From contig JBGSOF010000028.1 of the NCBI GenBank assembly GCA_041739275.1, forward strand, positions 1-64,000: a stretch of DNA of 64,000 nucleotides. The letters run 5' to 3'. Numbering within the stretch: position 1 is the stretch's first letter; each line of letters opens with the position of its first letter. The notes under the pieces are model-generated. The model was not told the origin of the DNA, did no database searches, and saw only the letters and a list, made by a program, of their open reading frames with translations. Made by a program: the position numbers and the translations under genes. Positions 51,362 to 60,232 of this stretch are shown here, in pieces. The stretch is from WGMI01 sp041739275. GTDB lineage: Bacteria > Bacteroidota > Bacteroidia > Flavobacteriales > Schleiferiaceae.

Positions 51362-52811
51362 TGAAATCGTCGTTTAAGAGGGTGTCAAAGAGTTCGGAAA
51401 GAGCCTGGGGGTCTGAATTGTATTTGTGCAATTCAACAGAAAAGAAAACTTGTTGCGGCTTGCCCGAAGCATTTCTTCTGAGCGTAGCCACCAAATTGTC
51501 GCCCGACCAGCCGCTGAGCTTGGTGAGCCGCCCTCGATAAAAGTCTTCTGAATCGACCGAGCGTACGATGGGGTCGACGCCAAAGTCAAAAAAGATGGGC
51601 TTGAGCTCAGGGTAGCGGAGCGTGTCTAGAGCATAGAGACCGCTGTCGGGAGCAATGCGCGCTTGACCTACCGACACCACGAGACCGTCGATCGGAAATG
51701 CCCCAATCACTGCGGTGAGGTCGCTGTTTGCGGCAAAAGAGGTGGTGGTGAACGAGCGTCCGCCTTTGTCGGTATACCGCTGAACGGCCGGCGCGATGTG
51801 GCTCAAGAGCGCTGCCTCGAGTCCGCTTACCGGATTGGGCGGAAGCGTACTCGCGTCGCTGTAAATAAGCGCCTTTTTGTACAGACCCAGGATTAGATCA
51901 AAGGTGGGATCCCACAATCTCGGAGCAGAAGCCGAGTTGTTCGCATGGCAATCGAGCAGGTCGTAGCTCGTGTTGGTCGATTGAAGGGTACTCAAATAAA
52001 CCGAGCGAACTGAAGCCGGTTGGGCACCGACCACCAGCAAGTCTGAGGTCTTGGGCTTTAAAAAAATAGTTCCGCTGCTGTCGAGGGCACTCTCGGCACC
52101 GGCCAGATCGGTGACGCGCAAAAAGAGGGTATTCAGACCCGAGAGATTCAAGCCTTCGACTTTGAGCGATTCGGGCTGCCTGCGGGTTCCGTAATAGACA
52201 AAAGCAGTTCCGGGATTCGCCGTGTCGGCGACCAGAGAAACCAATCCTTGATTTTTGTCAATTTCAAACCAATCGTCTTGATTCAGGCGCAGATACGCTT
52301 TATTGAGACCGCCCGCTCCGTCGGGGTCGCCCGCAGTCCAGCGGAAGCTGATCACCGCCAGTGCGGTGTCTCCCGGAAGCGATTTAGCGTCGAACGAGCA
52401 AAAGGGAGGCGAGTTTTTAAGCGGAATCCTCAACCGATCGGGAGTGGGGTCGACCGCTCCGGCGTCGTCTAAGGCCCGAATCCAAAGGTCGATGTCTACG
52501 GTGTCGGCACCTTCGGGCAATTCAAAGCGGAAAACACTGTCGTTTTTCTCGGTGAAAAGCCAGTTCAGCGAATCAGTTGAAATCTCGAAGCCCGCGACAT
52601 AACCGTCGATATCGGTTCCAAACCACGAAAGCTCGACCCGGCTGTTGAGGCGGTCGTCTCCGCTCAAATCGATTTTATCGATCGAAAATCGAGTTTCGGG
52701 TGGCCGGTTCTCTGAAAAATCGCCCTTGGTCGAACACGACAGAGCCGAGGCGATCCAAAGGGCCGCCCAAAGAGAGCGAACCAAAGCAATCGCCGGTCTG
52801 TTCATGTTCAT
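51351..52811 (-). CDS. Large surface lipoprotein with Ig-like domains, function unknown
   Basis: The 486-aa lipoprotein has a signal peptide and lipobox (ASALSC, Cys about 26). Ig/fibronectin-like strands are visible (RVELSWFGTDIDGYVAGFEI about 58-77; VISFRWTAGDPDGAGG about 152-167). The C-terminal half contains DLLVVGAQPASVRSVYLST and a Rossmann-like flavour (LILGLYKKALIYSDAS), recalling periplasmic or surface proteins of unknown role. GTG 52817, ATG 52811 and ATG 52805 are all possible starts. It lies 32 nt after the OB-fold protein gene and overlaps the TonB receptor gene, so it may act with that receptor. Confidence 0.68.
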   Translation of the reverse strand: MNMNRPAIALVRSLWAALWIASALSCSTKGDFSENRPPETRFSIDKIDLSGDDRLNSRVELSWFGTDIDGYVAGFEISTDSLNWLFTEKNDSVFRFELPEGADTVDIDLWIRALDDAGAVDPTPDRLRIPLKNSPPFCSFDAKSLPGDTALAVISFRWTAGDPDGAGGLNKAYLRLNQDDWFEIDKNQGLVSLVADTANPGTAFVYYGTRRQPESLKVEGLNLSGLNTLFLRVTDLAGAESALDSSGTIFLKPKTSDLLVVGAQPASVRSVYLSTLQSTNTSYDLLDCHANNSASAPRLWDPTFDLILGLYKKALIYSDASTLPPNPVSGLEAALLSHIAPAVQRYTDKGGRSFTTTSFAANSDLTAVIGAFPIDGLVVSVGQARIAPDSGLYALDTLRYPELKPIFFDFGVDPIVRSVDSEDFYRGRLTKLSGWSGDNLVATLRRNASGKPQQVFFSVELHKYNSDPQALSELFDTLLNDDFNGN

Positions 52812-52848
52812 TTTCACGAGTCTTTAAATCGTTTTTAAGCGCTTTCGA

Positions 52849-55101
52849 TTAACGGTTGTAGATCAAGCGGAGGTTGGCCGCCGCACCCGTTTGGGGATCG
52901 TACAGTCGAAGTGCGTAAACACCTTCGGGCAAGCCCGACAAATCGAGCAAGGGTCCGTTTTCGGCGCTTTGTCCGCGGGCGATCAAGCGACCGTGGAGGT
53001 CGTAGAGCGCGTAGTCCAAGTTGCGGCTCGGGCTCGAAGAGATGCGAACGATGCCGTCGCTCGGAACGGGATAGACCGAAACACCCGCCAAGGGCTCGTC
53101 GGAGCGCACACCCAAGAACGGGCTTTGAGGCAAAGCGGTGGTGTCGAGATCGACGTTCAAACCGATAAAATCGTCGTTGTTCCGCGGCTGAATGCGGTAG
53201 TTGCTGAAGCCGTAGTTCAGAACCCCGATCACGGCATCCATATTCATGGTGTCTGAGCAGGCAATGGCAGGAACTTCCATTTCGCCGTCGAGCACGGCAT
53301 AAATGGTGTCTGTAACGATGGATACGTAGAGCGACGAAAACCCGGTACTGCTCTGTCTGCCGGCATGGACCCGCAACGAACGGTTTAAAGGCGCGTTGGG
53401 TGCAGTCGAAACGGCATAATCACCAAAACCGAGGTTGGTCTGAGAAATCCAAATCGGAGCACCTGAGGGATTCTCGGCAGAGACCAACATTCCCTCGTAC
53501 TTCTCGATTTCGCGGCTTGCGTAAGCAGCGCTGTCCGAAGGATCAATAACCACGGGCTGCACATCGAATACATTGCCCGTGCGCGTCAAACTCAAAACGT
53601 CGATCATGGTGAAGCCGAAATACTCGACGACTTCTCCGGTGACCGAAATTTCTTCTCCGCGGTAGACGTCGCTCAGCGCATTGGTTCCGCGCAAGGCCAC
53701 ACCGCCCCATTCTGTCTCGGCCGGGTCTTGAATGTAGACATAGCCCAAATCGAAAGGCTTGGTGCTCGATGTGGCGTATCCTTTAACCGTAATCACCTCT
53801 CCGACATAGGGCGACGCATTGTCTGATGCCAGCGAAAATTGAATGTCGCGAATTTTCATTCCGTCGTTGCGGACAGTGTAGAACTGTACGTTCGGCTCGG
53901 TTTGGTTCAGGGGTTTGGTCGGGAACCACGAAGGGTTTCCGTCGTTGTCTTCGGCATAGATATAGTATCGAACCAGGGTTCCGTCGGCTTGATTCGGAAT
54001 GCTGAAACTAAACTCGTCGGTGGTGCCGGGAACGGGGTTCATCGCGAACTTGGCAAATTGGCTCGGGGTCTGTGTCGAATTAGACGACCAAGCGATGGCC
54101 ACAGAGTCGACCGTTCCGTCGAAGTCGGTGACGTTGAGCGTGATGTCTGGGCTTTGATTCGAGGTAGGGACCAAGGGGTCGCGATCGACATTGCTGATGA
54201 ACGGAGGGGCAAATCCGAGATTGTAATCGGAGCCGAGAAACGGGTTGATTTCGTAGCCGCGGCCACCATCGCCGGTGCAGCCATTGGCATCTTGGCGAAT
54301 GGCGCCCGAAATGCTGTTGTAGAATGTCCCGGGCACGGGGGGGACAAAACTTCCAAAACCGGTTCCGCCGGCAGCGACCGAATAGGGTGAGTTGGGATTG
54401 AGAATTTGATGCGCGGGAAGCTTTTGAGCACCGAAGCGATCTGAAACGTTCATGCGATTGCCATTTCCGTCTACGATGTTGAAGCTCACACGAGTTCCGC
54501 CTGCGAAGTAGATTACTTCCGAAACCGTTACGTTCTCAATTTTGCCATAGCTGTTCGCCCATTGTTCGCCTGTCGGGAGTTGATTGACCGAATTGGCGTC
54601 GTTGAGCGAACCGAGCGGAATCACCGCGGGAACCGGAGGAGTGGTGGTGCCGACAATGTTGAATGAATTGCCGTCGAGCAACGAAAGCTGGTTGTTGCCG
54701 TTGAATTCGCCCACAAAACCCACGATTTCAACAATATCGCCCGGGGCGACATACACAAAGCTGGGGTGGGGAATCAAATTGCCGTTGGCGTCTTCAACGA
54801 CCCCCATCACCTCCATCGAAGCAAAAGGGTTCATGGCGCCTCCATTGGCTGTGTCAACGACAAAAATGAACGGACGAAGACCGCCCTGAACGCTGCCCGA
54901 AGCTACTTCGGTGAGGCCGCCGTCGGTAATGACCACCGCACGGGTGCGAATGGTGTCGCCGAGGTAGGCACTGGTGTCGTTGCACAAGGCGAGATCGGTG
55001 CTCGAAACAAAGTTGATGTCGGTAATCGACACATACGGATACTGCGCCTGTGCCGCGAAGGCAAACAGCAGGGCGAACGGCAAGAATCTGTAGTTTTTCA
55101 T
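52849..55101 (-). CDS. Secreted protein with two OB-fold-like domains and T9SS type A signal
   Basis: The 750-aa protein has a signal peptide (ending FAAQAQ). A first OB-like domain is at about 25-155 (AYLGDTIRTRAVVITDGGLT ... VAPGDIVEIVGFVGEFNG). A middle beta domain with TLNVTDFDGTVDSVAIAWSS precedes a second OB-like domain at about 400-520 (SPYVGEVITVKGYATSSTKP ... VYRGEEISVTGEVVEYFG). The type A T9SS signal covers about the last 80 residues (VSVYPVPSDGIVRISS, YALYDLHGRLIAR). Such OB domains accompany extracellular nucleases, fitting the phosphoesterase gene two places upstream. Nucleic-acid binding is inferred only. Confidence 0.75.
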   Translation of the reverse strand: MKNYRFLPFALLFAFAAQAQYPYVSITDINFVSSTDLALCNDTSAYLGDTIRTRAVVITDGGLTEVASGSVQGGLRPFIFVVDTANGGAMNPFASMEVMGVVEDANGNLIPHPSFVYVAPGDIVEIVGFVGEFNGNNQLSLLDGNSFNIVGTTTPPVPAVIPLGSLNDANSVNQLPTGEQWANSYGKIENVTVSEVIYFAGGTRVSFNIVDGNGNRMNVSDRFGAQKLPAHQILNPNSPYSVAAGGTGFGSFVPPVPGTFYNSISGAIRQDANGCTGDGGRGYEINPFLGSDYNLGFAPPFISNVDRDPLVPTSNQSPDITLNVTDFDGTVDSVAIAWSSNSTQTPSQFAKFAMNPVPGTTDEFSFSIPNQADGTLVRYYIYAEDNDGNPSWFPTKPLNQTEPNVQFYTVRNDGMKIRDIQFSLASDNASPYVGEVITVKGYATSSTKPFDLGYVYIQDPAETEWGGVALRGTNALSDVYRGEEISVTGEVVEYFGFTMIDVLSLTRTGNVFDVQPVVIDPSDSAAYASREIEKYEGMLVSAENPSGAPIWISQTNLGFGDYAVSTAPNAPLNRSLRVHAGRQSSTGFSSLYVSIVTDTIYAVLDGEMEVPAIACSDTMNMDAVIGVLNYGFSNYRIQPRNNDDFIGLNVDLDTTALPQSPFLGVRSDEPLAGVSVYPVPSDGIVRISSSPSRNLDYALYDLHGRLIARGQSAENGPLLDLSGLPEGVYALRLYDPQTGAAANLRLIYNR

Positions 55102-55135
55102 GGGAAGTGAACTTGAACTGGGGGTTTAAAATCGA

Positions 55136-57319
55136 TTAGCGAATGATGAGGAATTGAGACGTTGCGGTGGCTCCGGTCTCAAGGTCTTCGACGGTGAAGA
55201 GATACAGGCCGCGGGCGAGGATTTGAGTGTCACTGCTGAGCAAATCCCAGCCGTGTTCTCCGCCCGAAAACACATTTTCTTCGGGGTTTTCGCTGGCAAA
55301 AGTTCGAAACCAACGTATGTCGGCCCCCGTATAGTTTTCGTTGTGCTCAAAACGGTCGATGAGGTCGCCCGCAGGGTTGAAAACGGTGATGCGGCAGCGC
55401 GCGGGTAGGTTGGCAAAGACCAATTTGCGGCTCTCCTCTTGAAAATTGCTCTTTCCTTCCCAAGAAGCCCCGGCATAATAAGGGTTGGGGTAGGCATAGG
55501 GCGGGCTTTCTTCGAGATTGTCATTGGCGGGGGTACCTGCGAAGACGCGATAGTCGTTGGCCAGAAAGCTCGATTCGAGACTTTCGAGACCGCTGGCGGA
55601 ATTTCCTCGGTCAAATGCCGTTACCGCTACAGCCTGCTGCCAACCGTTTTGAATGTTCTCAAATCGGTAGACATAATTGTATGCGGTGGTGTCGCCTTCA
55701 AAAAACACAGGTTCAGTGAGGCGGATGCCATCGAGCCCTGTTTCATAGAACAAACCGTTGCCCGCAAGGTCAAATTCCGCAGCTTTTACGAAGCTCTCCG
55801 CCAAATTGCTGGCACCTTGCACATCAAAACCCAGACGGCTGATGTAGACCCGATATCCCTCAAAGTCAAATTCTTTGGTAATCGGATCAACCGAGCGCTC
55901 GCTTTCGTCGCTCCAATAAATATCGATTTGATGATCGGAGGCCACCACCTTGGTCTTGGGAATATCGGGGGGACTTGGAAGGATAAAACGGGTGATTTCT
56001 CCATTTCCGTCGCGGTCTTCTCCCGGATCGAGGCGTCCGTTAAAGTTGGCATCTTCGCCGTTGTACGCCGTTTGCGCCCAGTTGGCGTTGTTCACCAGGT
56101 TCGCCCTTTGAACGGCGTTGTTGTCGGAGTTCGGATTGCCGTCTTCGTTCTTCTTAGCCACCACATAAGCAAAGGCGATTTCTATGACATCGCCGGGTTC
56201 AAATCTCCGGAAAGGCCCGACCGAGACCAGGTCCGAGCGGTTTCCACTGGCGTTCAAATCGGCTTGAATGTCGCGCCCGACGCATTGCGGAAGAGAAGGT
56301 TGAGACCAGCACAGCTCGTGGTTCAAACCTTGGCTCATCTTGATGTAGCGCTGGTTGTCGTTGGCCGGAAAGGCGTATTCGGCGCTGCTGTTGTTGAATT
56401 GCCACGCGTTGTAATGGCAGAGAAAGTTCGTGTCGAGCTCGAGCTGTTGAGTAAGGGTGTTAAAGGCAGAGTCAATGGTCGGATGATGAAAGCCATACTT
56501 GTCTTGAGCGCCCAAAAAACGCTGGCCGATATAGCTTTCCGTGAACCCGACGTCGCCCGATGCGTCGTAGCAATACGCCAAATTCAGGCTATCGATAAAA
56601 CCGTTGCCGCCCTGGCTGTAAAAAACGGCTCCGCCCGAGCCCGCAGGGGTGATGTTGATGTTGCGCACCACGGTGTTGTCCCAGAGCCCGACGTACAAAT
56701 TGTCGAAATAATTGCTGCCGTTGTTGGTGATTTTCAAATTCACAATCACCATAAAATCCGAAAAACCGTAATTCCAGTTGTACACCTCCGACTTCATTTC
56801 CACATTCATCGGATTGGTGTGCTGGCTTATGGGTATTCCCGTTCCCGGAATGGTGGTATTGGCGTCGGTAAACTCCGAAACGTAATCCTGATGCGAAATG
56901 GCTTCGAGCGAAAAGTACCGGCTGTCTTTGAGGCTCGATCGCTCGATTAAGGCCGAGCCCGGTGCCGCCGTAAACTCAAAACCCGCGCGCCCGGGAGCGT
57001 ATCCCTGAGAATTGTCGTAGGCAGAAGTGGAAACGCGAATGTTCGCTCCGTTTTCGAGACCGCCAATCCAAATTCCCCCTTCAAAAAGGTGTTCAATCCC
57101 GCTGCCGGCAGGGAATTCGCAACTCGGGTCTCCGCTGCCGTCTCTGTAGCCCCTCCACGCATTGCCAAAAGTCCCCAGGTTGGTGACGTTTAACCGGACG
57201 TTCGAAGAAGTCGTTTGCTTTTCGTCAAAGCTGCTTTGCGCCCAAACATCGGTCGGGGCAACCGAGGAGAGTAGTAGACAGAGTGCCAACCACGTTGAAG
57301 CGTGCATTCCTTTTTTCAT
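55136..57319 (-). CDS. Large secreted protein with FlgD-like Ig/T9SS C-terminus, function unknown
   Basis: The 727-aa product has a signal peptide (about 1-28, ending VWAQ) and a long beta-rich body (GTFGNAWRGYRDGSGDPSCE, GIWIGGLENGANIRV). A calcium-type acidic cluster DANFNGRLDPGEDRDGNG sits at about 425-442. A fibronectin-like part follows near 460-600, and the end has SYAYPNPYYAGAS-like, VFNPAGDLIDRF and ARGLYLFTVEDLETG strands typical of T9SS type A or FlgD-like termini. The passenger is of no family I recognise. ATG 57319 overlaps the upstream phosphoesterase stop by 4 nt. Confidence 0.7.
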   Translation of the reverse strand: MKKGMHASTWLALCLLLSSVAPTDVWAQSSFDEKQTTSSNVRLNVTNLGTFGNAWRGYRDGSGDPSCEFPAGSGIEHLFEGGIWIGGLENGANIRVSTSAYDNSQGYAPGRAGFEFTAAPGSALIERSSLKDSRYFSLEAISHQDYVSEFTDANTTIPGTGIPISQHTNPMNVEMKSEVYNWNYGFSDFMVIVNLKITNNGSNYFDNLYVGLWDNTVVRNINITPAGSGGAVFYSQGGNGFIDSLNLAYCYDASGDVGFTESYIGQRFLGAQDKYGFHHPTIDSAFNTLTQQLELDTNFLCHYNAWQFNNSSAEYAFPANDNQRYIKMSQGLNHELCWSQPSLPQCVGRDIQADLNASGNRSDLVSVGPFRRFEPGDVIEIAFAYVVAKKNEDGNPNSDNNAVQRANLVNNANWAQTAYNGEDANFNGRLDPGEDRDGNGEITRFILPSPPDIPKTKVVASDHQIDIYWSDESERSVDPITKEFDFEGYRVYISRLGFDVQGASNLAESFVKAAEFDLAGNGLFYETGLDGIRLTEPVFFEGDTTAYNYVYRFENIQNGWQQAVAVTAFDRGNSASGLESLESSFLANDYRVFAGTPANDNLEESPPYAYPNPYYAGASWEGKSNFQEESRKLVFANLPARCRITVFNPAGDLIDRFEHNENYTGADIRWFRTFASENPEENVFSGGEHGWDLLSSDTQILARGLYLFTVEDLETGATATSQFLIIR

Positions 57320-58641
57320 GGCTCGATCAAGATTCGGAATCGACCGCTTCGGCCATCTTCGGTTTCGATCGACAACAAGTACATCCCCCGCCTCAAGTCG
57401 AGCGGAAGTCTGAGGCGTTCTCCGGGCTCGCAGGTCGTTTTTCGATCGAAGAGTTTTCTCCCGCCGAGCTCATAAACACAAATCAAGAGCGCGCCCCGGG
57501 CTTCAAAAAGCTCCAGCTCCAAAACCCCGTTGCGAACGGGTTGAACAATCCGAGTCTGTAGCTGATTTTCAGCGAGTTTGAGGCTATGGGCGCGAACCGA
57601 GAACGAAGCAACCACAGGCAAGTGATCGCTCATGCCCGACAAGGCTGTGAGAACTACCGAAGGAACCGAATTATTGGCGGGTACGTCGGTGAGGGCTTTG
57701 TTAAAATGCATTCCGTCGTTTCCAAGTGCCTTGTAACTCCCCGGCACATAGCGAACGTCTGAATTGGGATCGTTCAAAACGGCGTCTGAAGTGAGTATAA
57801 AATCGAAGCGATCGTCGAGACCTCCGCTCGAAAAACATCCGTTGTTGGTGTTCGACGAACGCGTGCTCTGGGTGTGAACCGCCGCAAACTGAGCACTGTT
57901 GCTCCACGCGCCCAAGGAATTGATCGGGTCTTTGAATCGCTCGGAGACGAAAGTGGAATTGACCAGTTTTTGGAATCCGGGTTCGGAAGACGAATACACA
58001 TTGAGATCTCCGCAAAGAATCACCGCCTCGTCGTCCACTTGAGTTGCGAGGTGCTGCATCAAGGCCGCCGCCGCTTTGTCTCTTTGTGTTTCGTCTGAAG
58101 GGGTATTGCCCGCTTTTAAGTGCGCTGCGACCACCGTAAAAAAGACAGTATCGGCTCCGGGCTGCCCGAGCAGGGGGTCTTTGTAGTACAATCGGTAGAG
58201 GTCGATTACCCGAACCAAGTTCTGGTTTTGAAGATCTTGATCGAGGTATTCTTGGCTGTGTAAGCCCAGAACATCGGTGTTGAAAAACAACATATTCACC
58301 AGATCAGAGAAGGAATTGTTGCTGTAGTTTGCCTGATCCCAAGAAGCGACGCCGTCTACGTTGAGCACATTTTCGAGAATTCGATCGGCGTTTACCGGAT
58401 TCGACCCGATTTCGTTGCACACAATAAAATCGGGATCGATGTATTGAGCAATCGTCTTGAAGTAGCCATCTTTGGCCGTGGCGCTGTTAGTGGCGCCCGT
58501 GCAAGAAGAAGTTGTCTGCCTGTAATACAGCAAATTATAAGACATGCCGCGAATGTTCGCGGTGTTCTGCGCACAGACCTCGGCCAATCCGAACAGGCTA
58601 AAAGCGGCGCCCAGCGCGATCCTTCTCCAAACGTCCAACAT
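57316..58641 (-). CDS. Secreted endonuclease/exonuclease/phosphatase-family (DNase-I fold) protein with T9SS signal
   Basis: The 441-aa protein has a signal peptide (about 1-25, ending VCAQ) and a complete EEP catalytic set: Asn in MSYNLLYY, metal-binding Glu in VCNEIG, His in AAHLKAG, GDLN, DDRFDFIL and the terminal SDHLP. The last 80 residues (LQTRIVQPVRNGVLELEL, VYELGGRKLFDR, RRGMYLLSI) form a T9SS type A signal. It should cleave phosphodiesters of DNA, RNA or another polymer outside the cell. TTG 58650 is in frame but lies in the -7 element, so ATG 58641 is chosen. It is the first gene of the operon. Confidence 0.88.
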   Translation of the reverse strand: MLDVWRRIALGAAFSLFGLAEVCAQNTANIRGMSYNLLYYRQTTSSCTGATNSATAKDGYFKTIAQYIDPDFIVCNEIGSNPVNADRILENVLNVDGVASWDQANYSNNSFSDLVNMLFFNTDVLGLHSQEYLDQDLQNQNLVRVIDLYRLYYKDPLLGQPGADTVFFTVVAAHLKAGNTPSDETQRDKAAAALMQHLATQVDDEAVILCGDLNVYSSSEPGFQKLVNSTFVSERFKDPINSLGAWSNSAQFAAVHTQSTRSSNTNNGCFSSGGLDDRFDFILTSDAVLNDPNSDVRYVPGSYKALGNDGMHFNKALTDVPANNSVPSVVLTALSGMSDHLPVVASFSVRAHSLKLAENQLQTRIVQPVRNGVLELELFEARGALLICVYELGGRKLFDRKTTCEPGERLRLPLDLRRGMYLLSIETEDGRSGRFRILIEP

Positions 58642-58647
58642 CGGTTT

Positions 58648-58655
58648 CAAAAGTA
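58648..58655 (-). promoter_or_regulatory. Promoter -7 element of the secreted-phosphoesterase operon
   Basis: Read leftward, TACTTTTG matches TAnnTTTG exactly and ends 6 nt before ATG 58641. It is the only strong -7 match I found ahead of the seven co-directional genes. Confidence 0.6.
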
Positions 58656-58737
58656 ACCGTGTAGAAAGCGGGCTTGATTAAGCGAGGGTTAAGTTTAAGC
58701 GGAGCGTGCCGAGAAACCAAGCATCGCGTCAACTTCG

Positions 58738-58745
58738 TTAATTTG
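58738..58745 (+). promoter_or_regulatory. Possible -7 element of the MBOAT gene
   Basis: TTAATTTG differs from TAnnTTTG at one position, 35 nt before ATG 58781. Confidence 0.3.
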
Positions 58746-58780
58746 CCCCGCGATTTCACCTAAGCCTACCCTTTCGGAAG

Positions 58781-60232
58781 ATGCTCTTCAACTCACTAGA
58801 CTTCGCCATCTTCCTCCCTCTGGTCTTCATTCTTTACTGGTTTGTCTTCCAGAAAAGCGTGCAGTCTCGAAATGCCTTTATCCTCGCTGTCAGTTATGTC
58901 TTTTATGGATGGTGGGATTGGCGCTTCTTGCTTTTGATCGCCTTCAGCACCTTAGTCGATTATTGGGTGGGTTTGAAGTTGAGAGATGAAGAAAAAGAGC
59001 AGAGTCGAAAATTGCTTTTGTGGTTGAGTTTGGGTGTGAATTTGGGTCTGCTCGGCTTTTTTAAGTATTACAACTTCTTTGTAGACAGTTTTGTCGACGC
59101 ATTTCGTTTGTTTGGACACGAAATACCCGCCAGAGGTTTGGACATCGTTTTGCCGGTGGGGATTAGCTTTTACACCTTTCAAACACTGAGTTATTCCATC
59201 GATGTCTATCGCCGAAAGCTCAGCCCCGCCCCCAACTTCGTGGCTTTCGCGGCCTACGTCACTTATTTTCCTCAGCTCGTGGCGGGTCCGATCGAACGAG
59301 CGACCAACCTCCTGCCTCAATTTTCTCAACTCAAGCGCTTCGATCGCCTTCGAGCCTCCGATGGTTTGCGTCAAATGCTTTGGGGTTTTTTTAAGAAAAT
59401 GGTCATTGCCGACCACTGTGCGGAGCATGTGAATCTCATTTTTTCAGATCCGAGCGCACACAGCGGAGCTACTCTCTGGTTGGGGGCCTTGTTTTTTGCG
59501 TTTCAGATCTACGGAGATTTCAGCGGATACTCCGACATTGCCATTGGCTGTTCTCGGCTTTTTGGCTTCGATTTGATGCAGAATTTTGCCTTTCCCTACT
59601 TTTCGAGAGATATCGCAGAATTCTGGAGAAGGTGGCATATTTCTCTGTCGACCTGGTTTCGCGATTATCTCTACATCCCTTTGGGCGGAAGCAAAGGGGG
59701 TACTGGGATGAAAGTTCGCAATACGTTCATCATTTTTTTGGTAAGCGGTTTTTGGCACGGAGCCAACTGGACCTTCGTTTTTTGGGGGCTTTTGAATGCA
59801 CTTTACTTTATGCCGCTATTGCTCTCCGGATCAAACCGCTCTAATTTAGAAGTAGCCGCCAAAGGTCGCTTCGCTCCGGGATTCAAGGAAGCACTTTCCA
59901 TCTTACTCACATTTGCCCTCACTTTGATCGCCTGGGTCTTTTTTAGAGCGGCCGATCTCCCGCAGGCCTTTGACTATGTGGGTCGAATGCTCTCGCTGTC
60001 TCACTTTTCGGGCTTTACCTACCCGAGCTGGATAGCGCCGCTGCTCACCCTTCTTTGGATCGCCTTTCTGCTCTTCTTCGAATGGATTGGGCGAGAGCGA
60101 CAGCATGCGCTCGAGGGTTTAAAAGAACAGCCAAACCCTTGGATTCGCCGCGGGGCCTATGCCTTTGTCCTCTTCGCCATCGGCATGTTCCATCAGACCG
60201 GGGAAACGCCCTTTATTTATTTCCAGTTTTAA
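58781..60232 (+). CDS. MBOAT-family membrane O-acyltransferase (AlgI/DltB-like)
   Basis: The 483-aa inner-membrane enzyme moves acyl groups, usually acetyl, onto extracytoplasmic polymers. About ten hydrophobic helices are seen. The MBOAT features are VLPVGISFYTFQTLSYSIDVYR (about 127-148), YFPQLVAGPIER (about 164-175), FAFPYFSRDIAEFWRRWHISLS (about 268-289) and the catalytic His in GFWHGANWTF (about 325-334). The SGNH-type partner begins directly after the stop codon. The acceptor may be an exopolysaccharide, cell-wall polymer or lipid; no glycosyltransferases are nearby to decide. Confidence 0.93.
   Translation: MLFNSLDFAIFLPLVFILYWFVFQKSVQSRNAFILAVSYVFYGWWDWRFLLLIAFSTLVDYWVGLKLRDEEKEQSRKLLLWLSLGVNLGLLGFFKYYNFFVDSFVDAFRLFGHEIPARGLDIVLPVGISFYTFQTLSYSIDVYRRKLSPAPNFVAFAAYVTYFPQLVAGPIERATNLLPQFSQLKRFDRLRASDGLRQMLWGFFKKMVIADHCAEHVNLIFSDPSAHSGATLWLGALFFAFQIYGDFSGYSDIAIGCSRLFGFDLMQNFAFPYFSRDIAEFWRRWHISLSTWFRDYLYIPLGGSKGGTGMKVRNTFIIFLVSGFWHGANWTFVFWGLLNALYFMPLLLSGSNRSNLEVAAKGRFAPGFKEALSILLTFALTLIAWVFFRAADLPQAFDYVGRMLSLSHFSGFTYPSWIAPLLTLLWIAFLLFFEWIGRERQHALEGLKEQPNPWIRRGAYAFVLFAIGMFHQTGETPFIYFQF

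Noticed and set aside
55439..56950. 503-codon frame antisense to the 727-aa secreted protein
   Set aside because: Val/Ala-rich shadow of the beta-rich gene on the other strand; no signal peptide, motif or promoter.
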